64,000 nucleotides of DNA from Asanoa ferruginea (GTDB lineage: Bacteria; Actinomycetota; Actinomycetes; Mycobacteriales; Micromonosporaceae). How positions within the stretch are numbered: position 1 is the stretch's first letter; each line of letters begins with the position of its first letter. Made by a program: the position numbers and the translations under genes. Shown piece by piece: positions 12,435 through 21,490 of the stretch. The notes under the pieces were generated by a model. That model saw nothing but the letters and a program-made list of their open reading frames with translations, searched no databases and was not told the DNA's origin. The stretch is from assembly GCF_003387075.1 (NCBI RefSeq), contig NZ_QUMQ01000001.1, forward strand, positions 6,944,001 through 7,008,000, read 5' to 3'.

Positions 12435-12541
12435 GTTCACCACGTTCTGCCGCTTCCTGGCGCACTCCGAGTCTGCTCCCGCGCTGAATGACTGCGAAGA
12501 ATTCCAGGAACGGCGCGGCGGAGGGTCGGCGGAGTTCTGGC

Positions 12542-13006
12542 ATGGCTGGTCGGCGGGGTGGTCAGGGCGGGCGGTTGATCCGCGCCGCGCTGCGCTACCT
12601 GAGGAAGGCCGAGAAGCGTGCGGGACATCATTCGCGGGCCACCGCGCCGCCGCGATCAGCCAGAGTTCCGGGCGCTCCGCCCGAAACGGTCCGGAAGTTC
12701 AGCGACTACATCTTCAAACCTGGCGCGACGCATGGGAAGGACAAGGTATTCCGGTCCTACGGCTACGACCGTGAGCACAGCGAGCAGTTGGCCACGGAGT
12801 TCACTCGACAAGGCAACGCCCGCTACGCGGCGGGCGAGTTCACGCTGGGCCGCGCGGATCAGCATGGACAACGGATTACCATTCCCGTCGACCTCGTCGG
12901 ACGCGGCGACGCCGCCGGGCGCTCGACGACCGTCAAGACTGGTTGGATGATTCGGCCGGATGGATCTATCACGCTCAACACACCGTTTACGGGGTTCGCA
13001 CGATGA
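12542..13006 (+). CDS. DUF6883 protein, probable polymorphic-toxin-type domain
   Basis: 154 aa from ATG 12542, chosen because GGAG lies 7 nt upstream; an earlier in-frame ATG at 12488 directly follows a stop and has no clear ribosome site. The N-terminal 40 aa are Arg/Lys/Gly-rich (GRRGGQGGRLIRAALRYLRK). The rest resembles DUF6883: KFSDYIFKPGATHGKDKVF, GYDREHSEQLATEF, and the closing STTVKTGWMIRPDG...TLNTPF. As I recall, DUF6883 occurs as the C-terminal module of secreted or phage-borne polymorphic proteins and is often next to DUF4926, exactly as here. A toxic activity is inferred, not shown. No signal peptide or delivery domain is present. Confidence 0.7.
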   Translation: MAGRRGGQGGRLIRAALRYLRKAEKRAGHHSRATAPPRSARVPGAPPETVRKFSDYIFKPGATHGKDKVFRSYGYDREHSEQLATEFTRQGNARYAAGEFTLGRADQHGQRITIPVDLVGRGDAAGRSTTVKTGWMIRPDGSITLNTPFTGFAR

Positions 13007-13203
13007 CCGAGATCCAGCTCTACGACCGGGTGCGCGTCGTCACGTCGCGATTCGTGGGTGACGGAGTCATGGCCGGCATGCACGGCTACGTCGTCGAGAA
13101 GTATGCCGACGGGGAGTTCGAGGTCGAGGTCTCCGATCCGGCCACCGGTGAGACGATCGCGCTGTTAACCGTGCGGCCTGGAGATGTCGAGCGCGACGCC
13201 TGA
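13003..13203 (+). CDS. DUF4926 protein, probable partner/immunity protein
   Basis: 66 aa, beginning with the ATGA overlap at 13003. It matches the small beta-barrel DUF4926 family: YDRVRVVTSRF, GMHGYVVEKYADGEFEVEVSD, and the closing IALLTVRPGDVE. Acidic overall, opposite to the very basic partner. Such proteins are typically encoded directly after DUF6883 modules, so a neutralising role is the best guess. Translational coupling to the upstream gene would keep the pair in step. Confidence 0.75.
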   Translation: MTEIQLYDRVRVVTSRFVGDGVMAGMHGYVVEKYADGEFEVEVSDPATGETIALLTVRPGDVERDA

Positions 13204-13206
13204 CCC

Positions 13207-13800
13207 TCAGTCGAAGCGTTCGCCCATCGCGGCCAGCATGCGGTCGATCTCGTCGGTCAGCGTGGCTTCGCCGCGGCGTTCGAGCCAGACGTCGGCGCCC
13301 AGGCGGACGCTCGCCGTGAACGCAGCGGCCAGCAGGCGGGCGCGCATCGCGTCGCCAACCCGGCGGGTGAGTTCTTCGGCGATGTCGTGCTCGAACTCGG
13401 CATGGCGGGCCAGCTGCTGGCCGATCAGTGACGGGTGGCGGCGGATCAGGCGGCTCTGGGCCACCCATTCCGGATCCGGCTCACCCTCCTCGTCGAACAG
13501 CGCGCGGGTGCTGGCGCGGATCGCCGACCAGGCCGGCTCGCCGGCCGGGCGGGCGCGCAGCGCCTGGAGGATGCGGTCCAGGCGTTCGCGTTCGCCGTGG
13601 AGGAGGGCGTCCTCCTTGTTGGCGAAGTAGTTGCTGAACGTCCGGCGCGACACCTCGGCCGCGTCGACGATCGCCTCGACCGTTACTTCGGGCAGGCCTC
13701 GCTCGATCGCCAACTCCATCGCCGCGCGATGGAGAGCGTCGGCGGTCGCCGCCTTCTTACGCTCGCGAAGGGTCTGCGCCTCCGCCGTCGCCGTCTCCAC
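13207..13800 (-). CDS. TetR-family transcriptional regulator
   Basis: 197 aa from GTG at 13800 (VETATAEAQTLRERKK); the open frame continues upstream but that part is not protein-like. The N-terminal helix-turn-helix reads VTVEAIVDAAEVSRRTFSNYFANKEDALL, with the usual ligand-binding helical domain after it. It is divergent from the universal stress protein gene, from which it is separated by about 196 bp, and converges on the DUF4926 gene with only 3 nt between. Target and ligand unknown. Confidence 0.85.
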   Translation of the reverse strand: METATAEAQTLRERKKAATADALHRAAMELAIERGLPEVTVEAIVDAAEVSRRTFSNYFANKEDALLHGERERLDRILQALRARPAGEPAWSAIRASTRALFDEEGEPDPEWVAQSRLIRRHPSLIGQQLARHAEFEHDIAEELTRRVGDAMRARLLAAAFTASVRLGADVWLERRGEATLTDEIDRMLAAMGERFD

Positions 13801-13996
13801 GCTTAGGACGATATCGCGCCCTCCGAAGCATTGCTCAATGGGCAACTTTGCGCATCGAGAAATCTGATGGCAAGCTGAACGCGCGTTGCGCTCACATCCG
13901 TGCGTCGGTGGCGGCCCGGCGGGTTGGCGACAAGGATGGGACGCGGAGCGCCGACACCTCGCAGGCCTCTGGTGACCCGAAAGGATCAGGCGCGAA

Positions 13997-14497
13997 ATGG
14001 GCACCTCGGTGGCGCGGCATCCGGATGAGGAACATTACGGTCCGGCCGTACGCGCAATGAAGTTCGAGCGTGGCACCGACGGCCCGCGCGTGGTCATGGT
14101 CGGTGTCGACGGCACCGACACCTCGCTGCGCGCGGCCGCGTCGGCGTTCGGGGTCGCCCGGCGCCAGGGCTGCGGGCTGACCATGGTCTTCGTGGCCGCG
14201 CCGGGGCTGCTGGCCTCGCTCGCGCCGCAGGTCGGCTACGCACAGCAGGAGGCGTTCGACGAGATCGCCGCCGAGTTGCGGGCCGAGGCGCACCGCGCGG
14301 CCGAGGAATACGGCGTGCCGATCACCCTGGTCACCCGGCGCGGCGACGCGTTCTCGGAGTTGTGCGCCGTGGCCGACCAGATCAAGGCCGATTTCGTCTT
14401 CGTCGGCGCCTCCGCGCAGGCCGGGCACAAGTTCGTCGGCTCGATCGCCACCCGCCTGGTCCGCCTCGGCCACTGGCCCGTCGTGGTCGTTCCCTAG
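13997..14497 (+). CDS. Universal stress protein (UspA family)
   Basis: 166 aa, single Usp domain starting at about residue 30 (VVMVGVDGTDTSLRAA). The ATP-binding region near the C-terminus has GASAQAGHKFVGSIATRLVRLGHWPVVVVP in family position (split motif G..G...S). ATG 13997 has AAAGGA about 12 nt upstream; a second in-frame ATG at 14057 would remove a non-conserved leader. Usp proteins bind ATP and support survival under stress. Divergent from the TetR gene and convergent with the HxlR gene. Confidence 0.85.
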   Translation: MGTSVARHPDEEHYGPAVRAMKFERGTDGPRVVMVGVDGTDTSLRAAASAFGVARRQGCGLTMVFVAAPGLLASLAPQVGYAQQEAFDEIAAELRAEAHRAAEEYGVPITLVTRRGDAFSELCAVADQIKADFVFVGASAQAGHKFVGSIATRLVRLGHWPVVVVP

Positions 14498-14518
14498 AAA
14501 GTCCGCGCCGGGCCAGGC

Positions 14519-14899
14519 CTAGCCCAAACGAGCCCGGTCGTAGGCCTCGCGGGCCACGAAAACGTCGTCGACCTTGGCCTCGACCCACCGGGTCAACGCC
14601 CACACCTGCTCGGCCACGTCGCGGCCCATCGGGGTCAGGGAGTAGTCGACCCGCGGCGGGATGACCGGCTTGGCGTCGCGGTTGACGAAGCCGTCGCGTT
14701 CCAGCGTCTGCAACGTCTGGGCGAGCATCTTCTCGCTCACCCCGCCCACCTCGCGGCGCAGCTCGCTGAACCGGTGCGACCGGTCGAGCAGCGCCGCCAG
14801 GACCAGCACGCCCCAGCGGCTGGTGACGTGCTCCAGCATGACCCGCGACGGGCAGTCGCTGCGGTTGACGTTGGGCGCCGGGAGTTCACTTACGGCCAT
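14519..14899 (-). CDS. HxlR-family regulator, QorR-like
   Basis: 126 aa winged helix protein of the HxlR/DUF24 class (CPSRVMLEHVTSRWGVLVLAALLDRSHRFSELRREVGGVSEKMLAQTLQTLERDGFV). It has the N-terminal cysteine in DCPSR (Cys16), which in QorR, YodB and HypR is the redox-sensing residue. It is divergent from a QorB-like quinone reductase gene with 93 bp between them, the same arrangement as qorR-qorB, so it probably represses both genes until oxidants or electrophiles modify it. Confidence 0.88.
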   Translation of the reverse strand: MAVSELPAPNVNRSDCPSRVMLEHVTSRWGVLVLAALLDRSHRFSELRREVGGVSEKMLAQTLQTLERDGFVNRDAKPVIPPRVDYSLTPMGRDVAEQVWALTRWVEAKVDDVFVAREAYDRARLG

Positions 14900-14902
14900 G
14901 TC

Positions 14903-14927
14903 AGTACCTTACTTCAAGGTGGGTACT
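14903..14927. promoter_or_regulatory. Candidate HxlR operator in the divergent promoter
   Basis: Inverted repeat AGTACC (14903-14908) / GGTACT (14922-14927) with a 13-bp spacer. An overlapping smaller repeat, ACCTT/AAGGT, lies at 14906-14920. It starts 4 bp from the HxlR start codon, ideal for autorepression, and lies within reach of the divergent reductase promoter. HxlR proteins are known to bind such short dyads. Confidence 0.5.
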
Positions 14928-14992
14928 TACGGCGAGAGGGGTACGCGACGTAGCGTTAGCATCGACCATCCACTCGGACAAAAGGAACAAGC

Positions 14993-15862
14993 ATGAGCAT
15001 CGTCATCACCGGCGCCAATGGGCAGCTCGGTCGCCTGGTCATCGGGGACCTGATCGCGCGCGGTGTGCCGGCGGAGGGGATCATCGCGGTCGTCCGCAGC
15101 GCCGAGAAGGGCGCCGACCTGGCCGGCCAAGGGGTGCGGCTACACCTGGCCGACTATGACCGGCCCGACAGCTTCGCCGGGGCGTTCGCCGCCGGTGACC
15201 GGGTGCTGCTCATCTCGGGCAGCGAGCCGGGCCGGCGCGGGCCGCAGCACAAGGCCGTGATCGACGCCGCGGCGGCCGCCGGGGTGGCCCAGTTCGCCTA
15301 CACCGGCATCTTCGGTGGCCCGGACGCCTGGTTCCACCTCGCCGACGACCACCGCGAGACCGAAGACCTGATCCTCGCCTCGGGCCTGCCCTACACGTTC
15401 CTGCGCAACAACTGGTATTCGGAGATGTACACCGGCGACGTCGCCGGGATCGTGGCCCGCGGCGCGATCGCCAATGCCGTCGCGCCGGAGAGTCGCGTCG
15501 CCACCGCGCCCCGGCGGGACTTCGCCGCTGCGGCCGCCGCCGTGCTCACGGGCGAGGGACACCTCAACACGGCGTACGAGCTCGGCGGCGACAACGCGTG
15601 GACCTTCGGCGAGTTCGCCGCTGAGGTGAGCCGGCAAAGTGGCAAGCCCGTCGCCCACGTCACCGTCGCCCCGGCCGAGCTCAAGGCGATCCTCGTCGGT
15701 GCCGGGCTGCCCGATGGGTTCGCCGACGTTCTCGTCGAGGTCGACGACGCGATCGACAAGGGCGCCCTGGCCGGCACGCCGGGCGACCTGTCCCGGTTGA
15801 TCGGCCGCCCGACGACCCCGATCGCCGACACGATCGCCGAGGACCTGGCGAAGCTGAGCTAG
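14993..15862 (+). CDS. NmrA-family NAD(P)H:quinone oxidoreductase, QorB-like
   Basis: 289 aa. N-terminal Rossmann motif ITGANGQLGRLV (residues 4-15), followed by an atypical-SDR core with FLRNNWYSEMY, as in QorB/YtfG. QorB reduces quinones using NADPH and protects against quinone and disulfide stress. It is divergent from its probable repressor (HxlR at 14519-14899). The stop overlaps the stop of the convergent mannosidase remnant by 4 nt (CTAG). Confidence 0.88.
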   Translation: MSIVITGANGQLGRLVIGDLIARGVPAEGIIAVVRSAEKGADLAGQGVRLHLADYDRPDSFAGAFAAGDRVLLISGSEPGRRGPQHKAVIDAAAAAGVAQFAYTGIFGGPDAWFHLADDHRETEDLILASGLPYTFLRNNWYSEMYTGDVAGIVARGAIANAVAPESRVATAPRRDFAAAAAAVLTGEGHLNTAYELGGDNAWTFGEFAAEVSRQSGKPVAHVTVAPAELKAILVGAGLPDGFADVLVEVDDAIDKGALAGTPGDLSRLIGRPTTPIADTIAEDLAKLS

Positions 15863-18823
15863 CGGCGCCGCAGCCGGATGGTCGCGATCTGGAACGGGCG
15901 CAACCGCAGGGTCAACCCTGAGCCCAACGCGTCCGGTTCCAGGTCGCGCTCCAGCAGGTCGGTTTCGACAGCGCCGGTTACGTCGAAGTCCGCAGAGATC
16001 GTCGCGGTCGCCCGGCCGCCGAGCGCCTCGTAGACCCGCAACACCACGTCACCACTGCGGTCGTCGGCCAGCTTGACCGCCTCGACCACCACGGCGTCCG
16101 CGGGCGTCGACTCCACCCGCAGCAGGGGAGCCAGGGCCGAGCCCGGCACAGTCCGCAACGGCAGATTGATCTCATACCCGGCCCGGACGGCAGCCGCCAC
16201 CGAGGCGCCCGGCACCAGCGCGTACCGCATGGCATGCACGCCCTGGTCCGTCTCCGGATCCGGGAAGCGCGGCGCCCGCAGCAGCGACAGCCGCACCACG
16301 CTGGCCGTGCCGCCGCCGGGCCGGGCCACCCGGCGCACGTCGTGCCCGTAGGTCGAGTCGTTGACCAGCGCCACCCCGTAGTCCGGCTCGGCGACCCGCA
16401 CCCATCGGTGCGCGCACACCTCGAACCGGGCCGCGTCCCAGGAGGTGTTCTCGTGCGTGGCCCGGGTCAGGTGCCCGTATTGCGTCTCGAACGCGGCGTG
16501 ATCGGTGTGCACGTCGATCGGGAAGGCCACCTTGAGGAACTTCTCCCGCTCGTGCCAGTCGACCTCGACCCGGAAGTCGACCCGCCGCGCGCCGGCCGCC
16601 AGCGTGATCTCCTGAGTGACGGTGGACGCGCCGAACGCCCGCGACACCCGCACCGTGTCGTCGGAGACGGCCAGGGCGGTTACGCCGTCCACATCGGTCA
16701 CCAGGTCGCGGTAGAACGGGTCGACGTCCCAGGCGTCCCAGCGGTTGGGCTCGTCGCGGTGGAGCTGCAACAGGTTGGCCGGCCCGGCCAGCACCTCGCG
16801 CCCGGCGGCCAGGTCGACCACCGAGACCACCACCCCGCGCCCGTCGAGGACGACCCGCAGCAGACCGTTGTCGAGCACCCAGCCACCGTCGTGCGTCTCG
16901 GCCCGCGTCGACCCTTCGGCGGGCACGGGGCGGCCGCCACCGAGGGCCGGGACGCCGTCGCGCGCGAAGGGCGAGGCGTTGAGCACGGTGTTGTCACCGC
17001 TACCGAAGAACGAGACGGAGCCGTGGATCAAACCTTCCAATTCACCAGCGATCCGGGCGTACGTTTCGCGCGCCTCGCGATGCACCCACGCGATCGACGA
17101 CCCTGGCAGGATGTCGTGGAACTGGTGCAACAGCACGGTTTTCCAGAGCCGGTCGAGCGTCTCATAAGGATAGTCGGCTCCGTGCCGGACGGTCCGCGGT
17201 CGTGCACCACAGCTCCGCCTCGCGCAGCAGGTGCTCGGCCCGCCGGTTGCCCTGCTTCGTCGCGGCCTGCGAGGTGTAGGTGGCCCGGTGCAGCTCCAGG
17301 TAGAGCTCGCCCACCCAGACCGGCGCGCGCGAACCGTATTCGGCCTCGGCCCCGGCGAAGAACGCGGCCGGCGACTCGACCGCGACGCGCGGGGAACCCT
17401 CCAGGTCGCGCAGCCGTCGGGCCCGGGCGAGCATCTCGCGGGTCGGTCCGCCGCCGCCGTCGCCGTGGCCGAACGGGAGCAGCGAGCGGGTCGCCTCGCC
17501 GTGGTCGCGGAAGTTGCGCACCGCGTGGGCCAGTTCGGCGCCGGTCAGCTCGCCGTTGTAGGTGTCGGCCGGCGGGAAGTGGGTGAACACCCGGGTGCCG
17601 TCGATGCCCTCCCACCAGAACGTGTGGTGTGGGAGCTTGTTGGTCTGGTTCCACGAGATCTTCTGGGTGAGAAACCAGCGGGTGCCGCTGAGCTTGACGA
17701 TCTGCGGCAGCGCGGCGGAATACCCGAACGAGTCGGGCAACCAGGCCTCGCGGGTCTCGATGCCGAAGCGGTCGAGGAAAAACCGCTTCCCGTGGGTGAA
17801 CTGGCGCGCCATCGCCTCCCCGCCCGGCAGGTTGGTGTCGGACTCGACCCACATCCCGCCGACCGGCACGAACCGACCGGCCCGCACGTGCTCGGCGACC
17901 CGGGCGAACACCTCGGGCCGGTGTTCCTCGAGCCAGGCGAACTGCTGTGCGGAGGACATGGCGTACACCAGGTCGGGATGGGTGTCGAGAAGGTCGACGA
18001 CGTTGGCCGCGGTACGCGCGACCTTGCGCACCGTCTCCCGCTGCGGCCAGAGCCACGCGGTGTCGATGTGCGCGTGGCCGACGGCGCTGATCCGGTGCGC
18101 GCTGGCGTCGGCCGGGCGGGCGAGCACCCCGGCCAGCTCGGCGCGGGCGGCCGCGGCGGTGCCGGACAGGTCGGCCGGGTCGAGCGCGTCCATCGCCCGC
18201 GACAGCGCGCGCAGGATCTGGTGGCGGCGCGGCTCACCGGCCTGTAGCTCGGCGAGGACCGAAAGGTCGTGCACCAGGTCGGCCAGGGTCTCGTCGCGCA
18301 CCGTGATGTCGGCGCGGACCAGCCGGTAGAGCGGCGCGTCGCCGGCGGTCGCCAGGTCGCCGAGGTGGGTCGGCCGGAACCCGTCGAGCACCGTCGGGTT
18401 GGCGGCGGCCTCGACGAACAGGTCCACCGTGGACCCCGATACCGGCACCCAGTCGTTGCGCGGGTGAAGTCCCTTGTGGACCGATCCGTCGGGCCGGTAG
18501 GCGAGCCCCTCGGCCTGGAAACCGGGCGACGCGGAGTTCCAGCCCAGGTCGACGACCACCTCGACGCGGGCGCCGGCCGGCACCGCGGGCACCGTGCCGG
18601 TCAGGTGGAACCAGGTGGTGCTCCACGGCGGCCCCCACGCCTCGCCGACCGGAAAGCGCTCGAACGCCTGGGACGCGAGCGCGACGGCGGGCGGCACCGG
18701 TTCGCCGGGTACGTGCCAGGCGGCCACGTCGAGGCCCGCGACCACGCGGTGCACCGCCGGCCGGAGCCGCTCCGCCAGGAGCCGGGAAAGACGATCTTCG
18801 ACAACGGTCCGGTCGTCATGCAC
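15859..18823 (-). pseudogene. GH38 alpha-mannosidase gene split by a frameshift
   Basis: Two reading frames together cover a full-length family 38 alpha-mannosidase of about 985 aa. The 5' part (18823 to 17162) has the catalytic domain: HAHIDTAWLWP (residues 250-260), ESDTNLPGGEAMARQF and the nucleophile Asp364 in WLPDSFGYS. It runs into a stop just after ELWCTTA. The next conserved block, DYPYETLDRLWKTVLLHQFHDILPGSS, and the C-terminal beta-sandwich continue in another frame down to 15859. Removing four bases (GGTC on the plus strand, about 17191-17194) restores a continuous protein (WCTTAVRHGADYPYE). Either a recent inactivating insertion or an assembly error. GTG start at 18823. Confidence 0.82.
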
Positions 18824-19087
18824 GCCCTGACCCTATCGACCTCCGTACCCCCGGATGATTTGCCTTATTTGCGGGAAAAGTCAGGCGTGCAGGTCTGGAA
18901 CACGCCGCCGGGCCGGCAGGGCATGCGGTGGCGGATCGAGGTGCGCGACACCGGCGCGGTGAGTGTCTTCCGGCGCACCGGGGTCCGGCTCGCGCACGCG
19001 CCCCTGCGGCACCCGCGTGACCTCTGGGAACTGGGCGAGTGGCTGGTCGACCGGGAGATCGACCCGGAGCAGCTGACCAGCAACTGA
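18818..19087 (+). CDS. Small conserved-looking protein, unknown
   Basis: 89 aa starting at ATG 18818. Typical codon use and a coherent sequence (YLREKSGVQVWNTPPGRQGMRW, LRHPRDLWELGEWLVDREIDPEQL) suggest a real gene. Its start overlaps the divergent mannosidase start by 6 nt, so either each gene uses a promoter inside the other or the true start here is a downstream TTG (about residue 15). Function unknown. Confidence 0.55.
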   Translation: MHALTLSTSVPPDDLPYLREKSGVQVWNTPPGRQGMRWRIEVRDTGAVSVFRRTGVRLAHAPLRHPRDLWELGEWLVDREIDPEQLTSN

Positions 19088-19183
19088 TCGACGTGACTCG
19101 TTTCTCAGTGGGAAAACTTGCCCAAAGCGCAAGATTGAGAGGATGCTGAGGGAGATCGACGACGTTCCGGAGGATCTCCCGAA

Positions 19184-20815
19184 ATGAGTGCCACCACCAC
19201 GACCGCGCGGCCGACCGGCCAACCGGGCCAGATGAGCCACCGGCAGACCCTGGAGGCCCTCAGCGGGCTGCTCCTGGTGCTGTTTGTCGCGCTGGTCAGC
19301 AGCACGGTCGTGTCGACCGCCCTGCCCCGCATCATCGGTGAGCTCAACGGCTCGCAGACCCAGTACACGTGGGTGGTCACCGCGACCCTGCTCACGGCGA
19401 CGGCGACCACGCCGATCTGGGGCAAGCTGGCCGACCTGTTCAACAAGAAACAGCTCATCCAGATCTCCATCGTGATCTTCGTGCTCGGCTCGGCGATCGC
19501 CGGGCTCAGCCAGAACGCGGGCCAGCTCATCGCCGCCCGCGCCTTCCAGGGCATCGGCGTCGGCGGCCTCCAGGCGCTGGTCCAGGTCGCGATCGCGGCG
19601 ATGATCCCGCCGCGCGAGCGCGGCCGCTACAACGGCTATCTCGGCGGCGTGATGGCGCTGGCCACGGTCGGCGGCCCGCTGCTCGGCGGCCTGATCGTCG
19701 ACACCTCGTGGCTCGGCTGGCGCTGGTGCTTCTTCGTCGGCGTGCCGATCGCGATCATCGCGCTGGTGCTGCTCCAGGCCACGCTGCGGCTGCCGACGAT
19801 CCGGCGCGACAACGTGAAGATCGACTATCTGGGCGCGACCCTGATCGCCGCCGGCGTCAGCGTGCTGCTGATCTGGATCTCCTTTGTCGACGGCACGTTC
19901 CCGTGGATCTCGTGGCAGACGTTCGCGATGGTCGGCGCCGCGGTCGTGCTGCTGGTGCTCGCGGTGCTGGTCGAGAAGCGGGCGGCCGAGCCGGTCGTGC
20001 CGCTGGGCATCGTCACCCAGCGGACCACCGCACTGTCCATCATCGGCAGTCTCGCGGTCGGCATGGCCATGTTCGGCGGCGCGGTCTTCCTCGGCCAGTA
20101 TTTCCAGATCGGCCGCGGCTACTCACCGACCCACGCCGGCCTGCTCACCATCCCGATGATGGCCGGCGTGCTGCTCTCCTCGATCATCGCCGGCCGGTTG
20201 ATCTCCCGGTCCGGGCGGATCAAGCCCTACATCGTGACCGGCGCGATCGTCCTGGTCGCCGGCTTCGTCATGCTCGGCACCATCGACCACACCACCTCAC
20301 TGGTGTTCGTCGGCGCCGGCATGCTGCTGGTCGGCATCGGCGTCGGCATGACCATGCAGAACCTGGTGCTCGCGGTGCAGAACACGGTGGCGCTCAAGGA
20401 CATCGGCGCGGCCAGCTCCTCGGTGGCGTTCTTCCGGTCGCTCGGCGGCGCGATGGGCGTCTCGATCCTCGGCGCCGTGCTGGCCCACCGGGTGACCAGC
20501 CAGATCACCCACGACCTGGCGGCCGCGGGCGTGCCGGCCGACCCGAGCTCGTCAGGCACGAGCGCGCTCAACCTCGAGGCGCTGCCCGACGCGTTCCAGC
20601 ACATCGTGCGGGCCGCCTACGGCGACGCGACCGGCCACATCTTCCTGATCTCGGCCGCGATCGCGGTGGTCGGCGTCGTCGCCGCGATCCTGCTCCGCCC
20701 GGTCACCCTGCGCACCAGCCTCGACCTGGCCGACACCGAGCAGTCGATCACGACAGCGGCCGCAGCGATCGACGGCGTCGCCGAGCCGGAGCCCCCGGTC
20801 ACCCGCCGCCGCTGA
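19184..20815 (+). CDS. DHA2-family (14-TMS) MFS drug exporter
   Basis: 543 aa major facilitator of the EmrB/QacA type with 14 hydrophobic helices. The motif A loop reads GKLADLFNKKQL, the motif C helix LATVGGPLLGGLIVD, and the first helix has STVVSTALPRIIGEL (motif D). ATG at 19184 with GGAGG about 10 nt upstream. These pumps export cationic or amphipathic toxicants using the proton gradient. No regulator gene is adjacent, but a short dyad (CTTGC/GCAAG, 19117-19133) lies in its promoter region. A terminator hairpin follows the gene. Confidence 0.9.
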   Translation: MSATTTTARPTGQPGQMSHRQTLEALSGLLLVLFVALVSSTVVSTALPRIIGELNGSQTQYTWVVTATLLTATATTPIWGKLADLFNKKQLIQISIVIFVLGSAIAGLSQNAGQLIAARAFQGIGVGGLQALVQVAIAAMIPPRERGRYNGYLGGVMALATVGGPLLGGLIVDTSWLGWRWCFFVGVPIAIIALVLLQATLRLPTIRRDNVKIDYLGATLIAAGVSVLLIWISFVDGTFPWISWQTFAMVGAAVVLLVLAVLVEKRAAEPVVPLGIVTQRTTALSIIGSLAVGMAMFGGAVFLGQYFQIGRGYSPTHAGLLTIPMMAGVLLSSIIAGRLISRSGRIKPYIVTGAIVLVAGFVMLGTIDHTTSLVFVGAGMLLVGIGVGMTMQNLVLAVQNTVALKDIGAASSSVAFFRSLGGAMGVSILGAVLAHRVTSQITHDLAAAGVPADPSSSGTSALNLEALPDAFQHIVRAAYGDATGHIFLISAAIAVVGVVAAILLRPVTLRTSLDLADTEQSITTAAAAIDGVAEPEPPVTRRR

Positions 20816-20822
20816 CCAGGAT

Positions 20823-20859
20823 CGGGCCCCTCGTTGCCGGGAAGCTGACGAGGGGCCCG
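20823..20859 (+). terminator. Terminator hairpin after the MFS gene
   Basis: Perfect 12-bp stem (20823-20834 and 20848-20859, core GGGCCCCTCGT and its complement) with a 13-nt loop, starting 7 bp beyond the exporter stop codon and ahead of the next gene. Confidence 0.75.
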
Positions 20860-20927
20860 CTCTTGACCCCACCGCGGGCCGGGATGACGATCGGGGTGCG
20901 GGGCTTCGAATCCGTTGGAGGTTGACC

Positions 20928-21488
20928 ATGACCAGAGTGCTCATCATTACTGGGGATGCGGCCGAGGATCTTGAGGTGATGTACCCCTACCAGCGGCTGC
21001 TGGAGGAGGGCTACGAGGTGGACATGGCCGCGCCGGCGGCCAAGAAGCTCCAGTTCGTGGTGCACGACTTCGTCGACGGCTTCGACACCTACACCGAGAA
21101 GGCCGGGCACACCTGGGCGGCCGACGTGGCGTTCGCCGATGTCGACCCGTCGGCCTACGCGGCGCTGGTGGTGCCGGGCGGCCGGGCGCCGGAATATATC
21201 CGGACCGACGAAGACTGCCTGCGGATCGTGCGGCACTTCGCCGAGGCCGGCAAGCCGATCGCGGCGCTGTGCCACGGCCCGCTGGTGCTCGCCGCGGCCG
21301 GGGTGCTCGAGGGCCGTTCGACCAGCGCCTACCCGGCCTGCGCACCCGACGTGAAGGCGGCCGGCGCCACCTGGGTCGACAGCGAGGCACACATCGACGG
21401 CGCGATCGTCTCCGGGCGCGCGTGGCCCGACCACCCGGCCTGGATGCGCGAGTTCCTCAAGGTGCTGCGCGTGGCGGCGCCGGCCTGA
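20928..21488 (+). CDS. DJ-1/PfpI-superfamily protein (class I glutamine amidotransferase-like)
   Basis: 186 aa. The nucleophile elbow AALCHGP places the reactive cysteine at residue 115 with His116 next to it; the glutamate that tunes it is probably Glu14 (DAAEDLEV). Family members act as glyoxalase III/deglycase-like or intracellular peptidase-like proteins; the substrate is not predictable. ATG at 20928 has a strong GGAGG 6 nt upstream, preferred over the TTG at 20922, which overlaps that site. It converges on the flotillin gene with a 2-nt gap. Confidence 0.88.
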   Translation: MTRVLIITGDAAEDLEVMYPYQRLLEEGYEVDMAAPAAKKLQFVVHDFVDGFDTYTEKAGHTWAADVAFADVDPSAYAALVVPGGRAPEYIRTDEDCLRIVRHFAEAGKPIAALCHGPLVLAAAGVLEGRSTSAYPACAPDVKAAGATWVDSEAHIDGAIVSGRAWPDHPAWMREFLKVLRVAAPA

Positions 21489-21490
21489 CC

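Noticed and set aside
19117-19133. Short dyad CTTGC/GCAAG as an operator of the MFS gene
   Set aside because: Only 5-bp arms and no adjacent regulator; could be chance.
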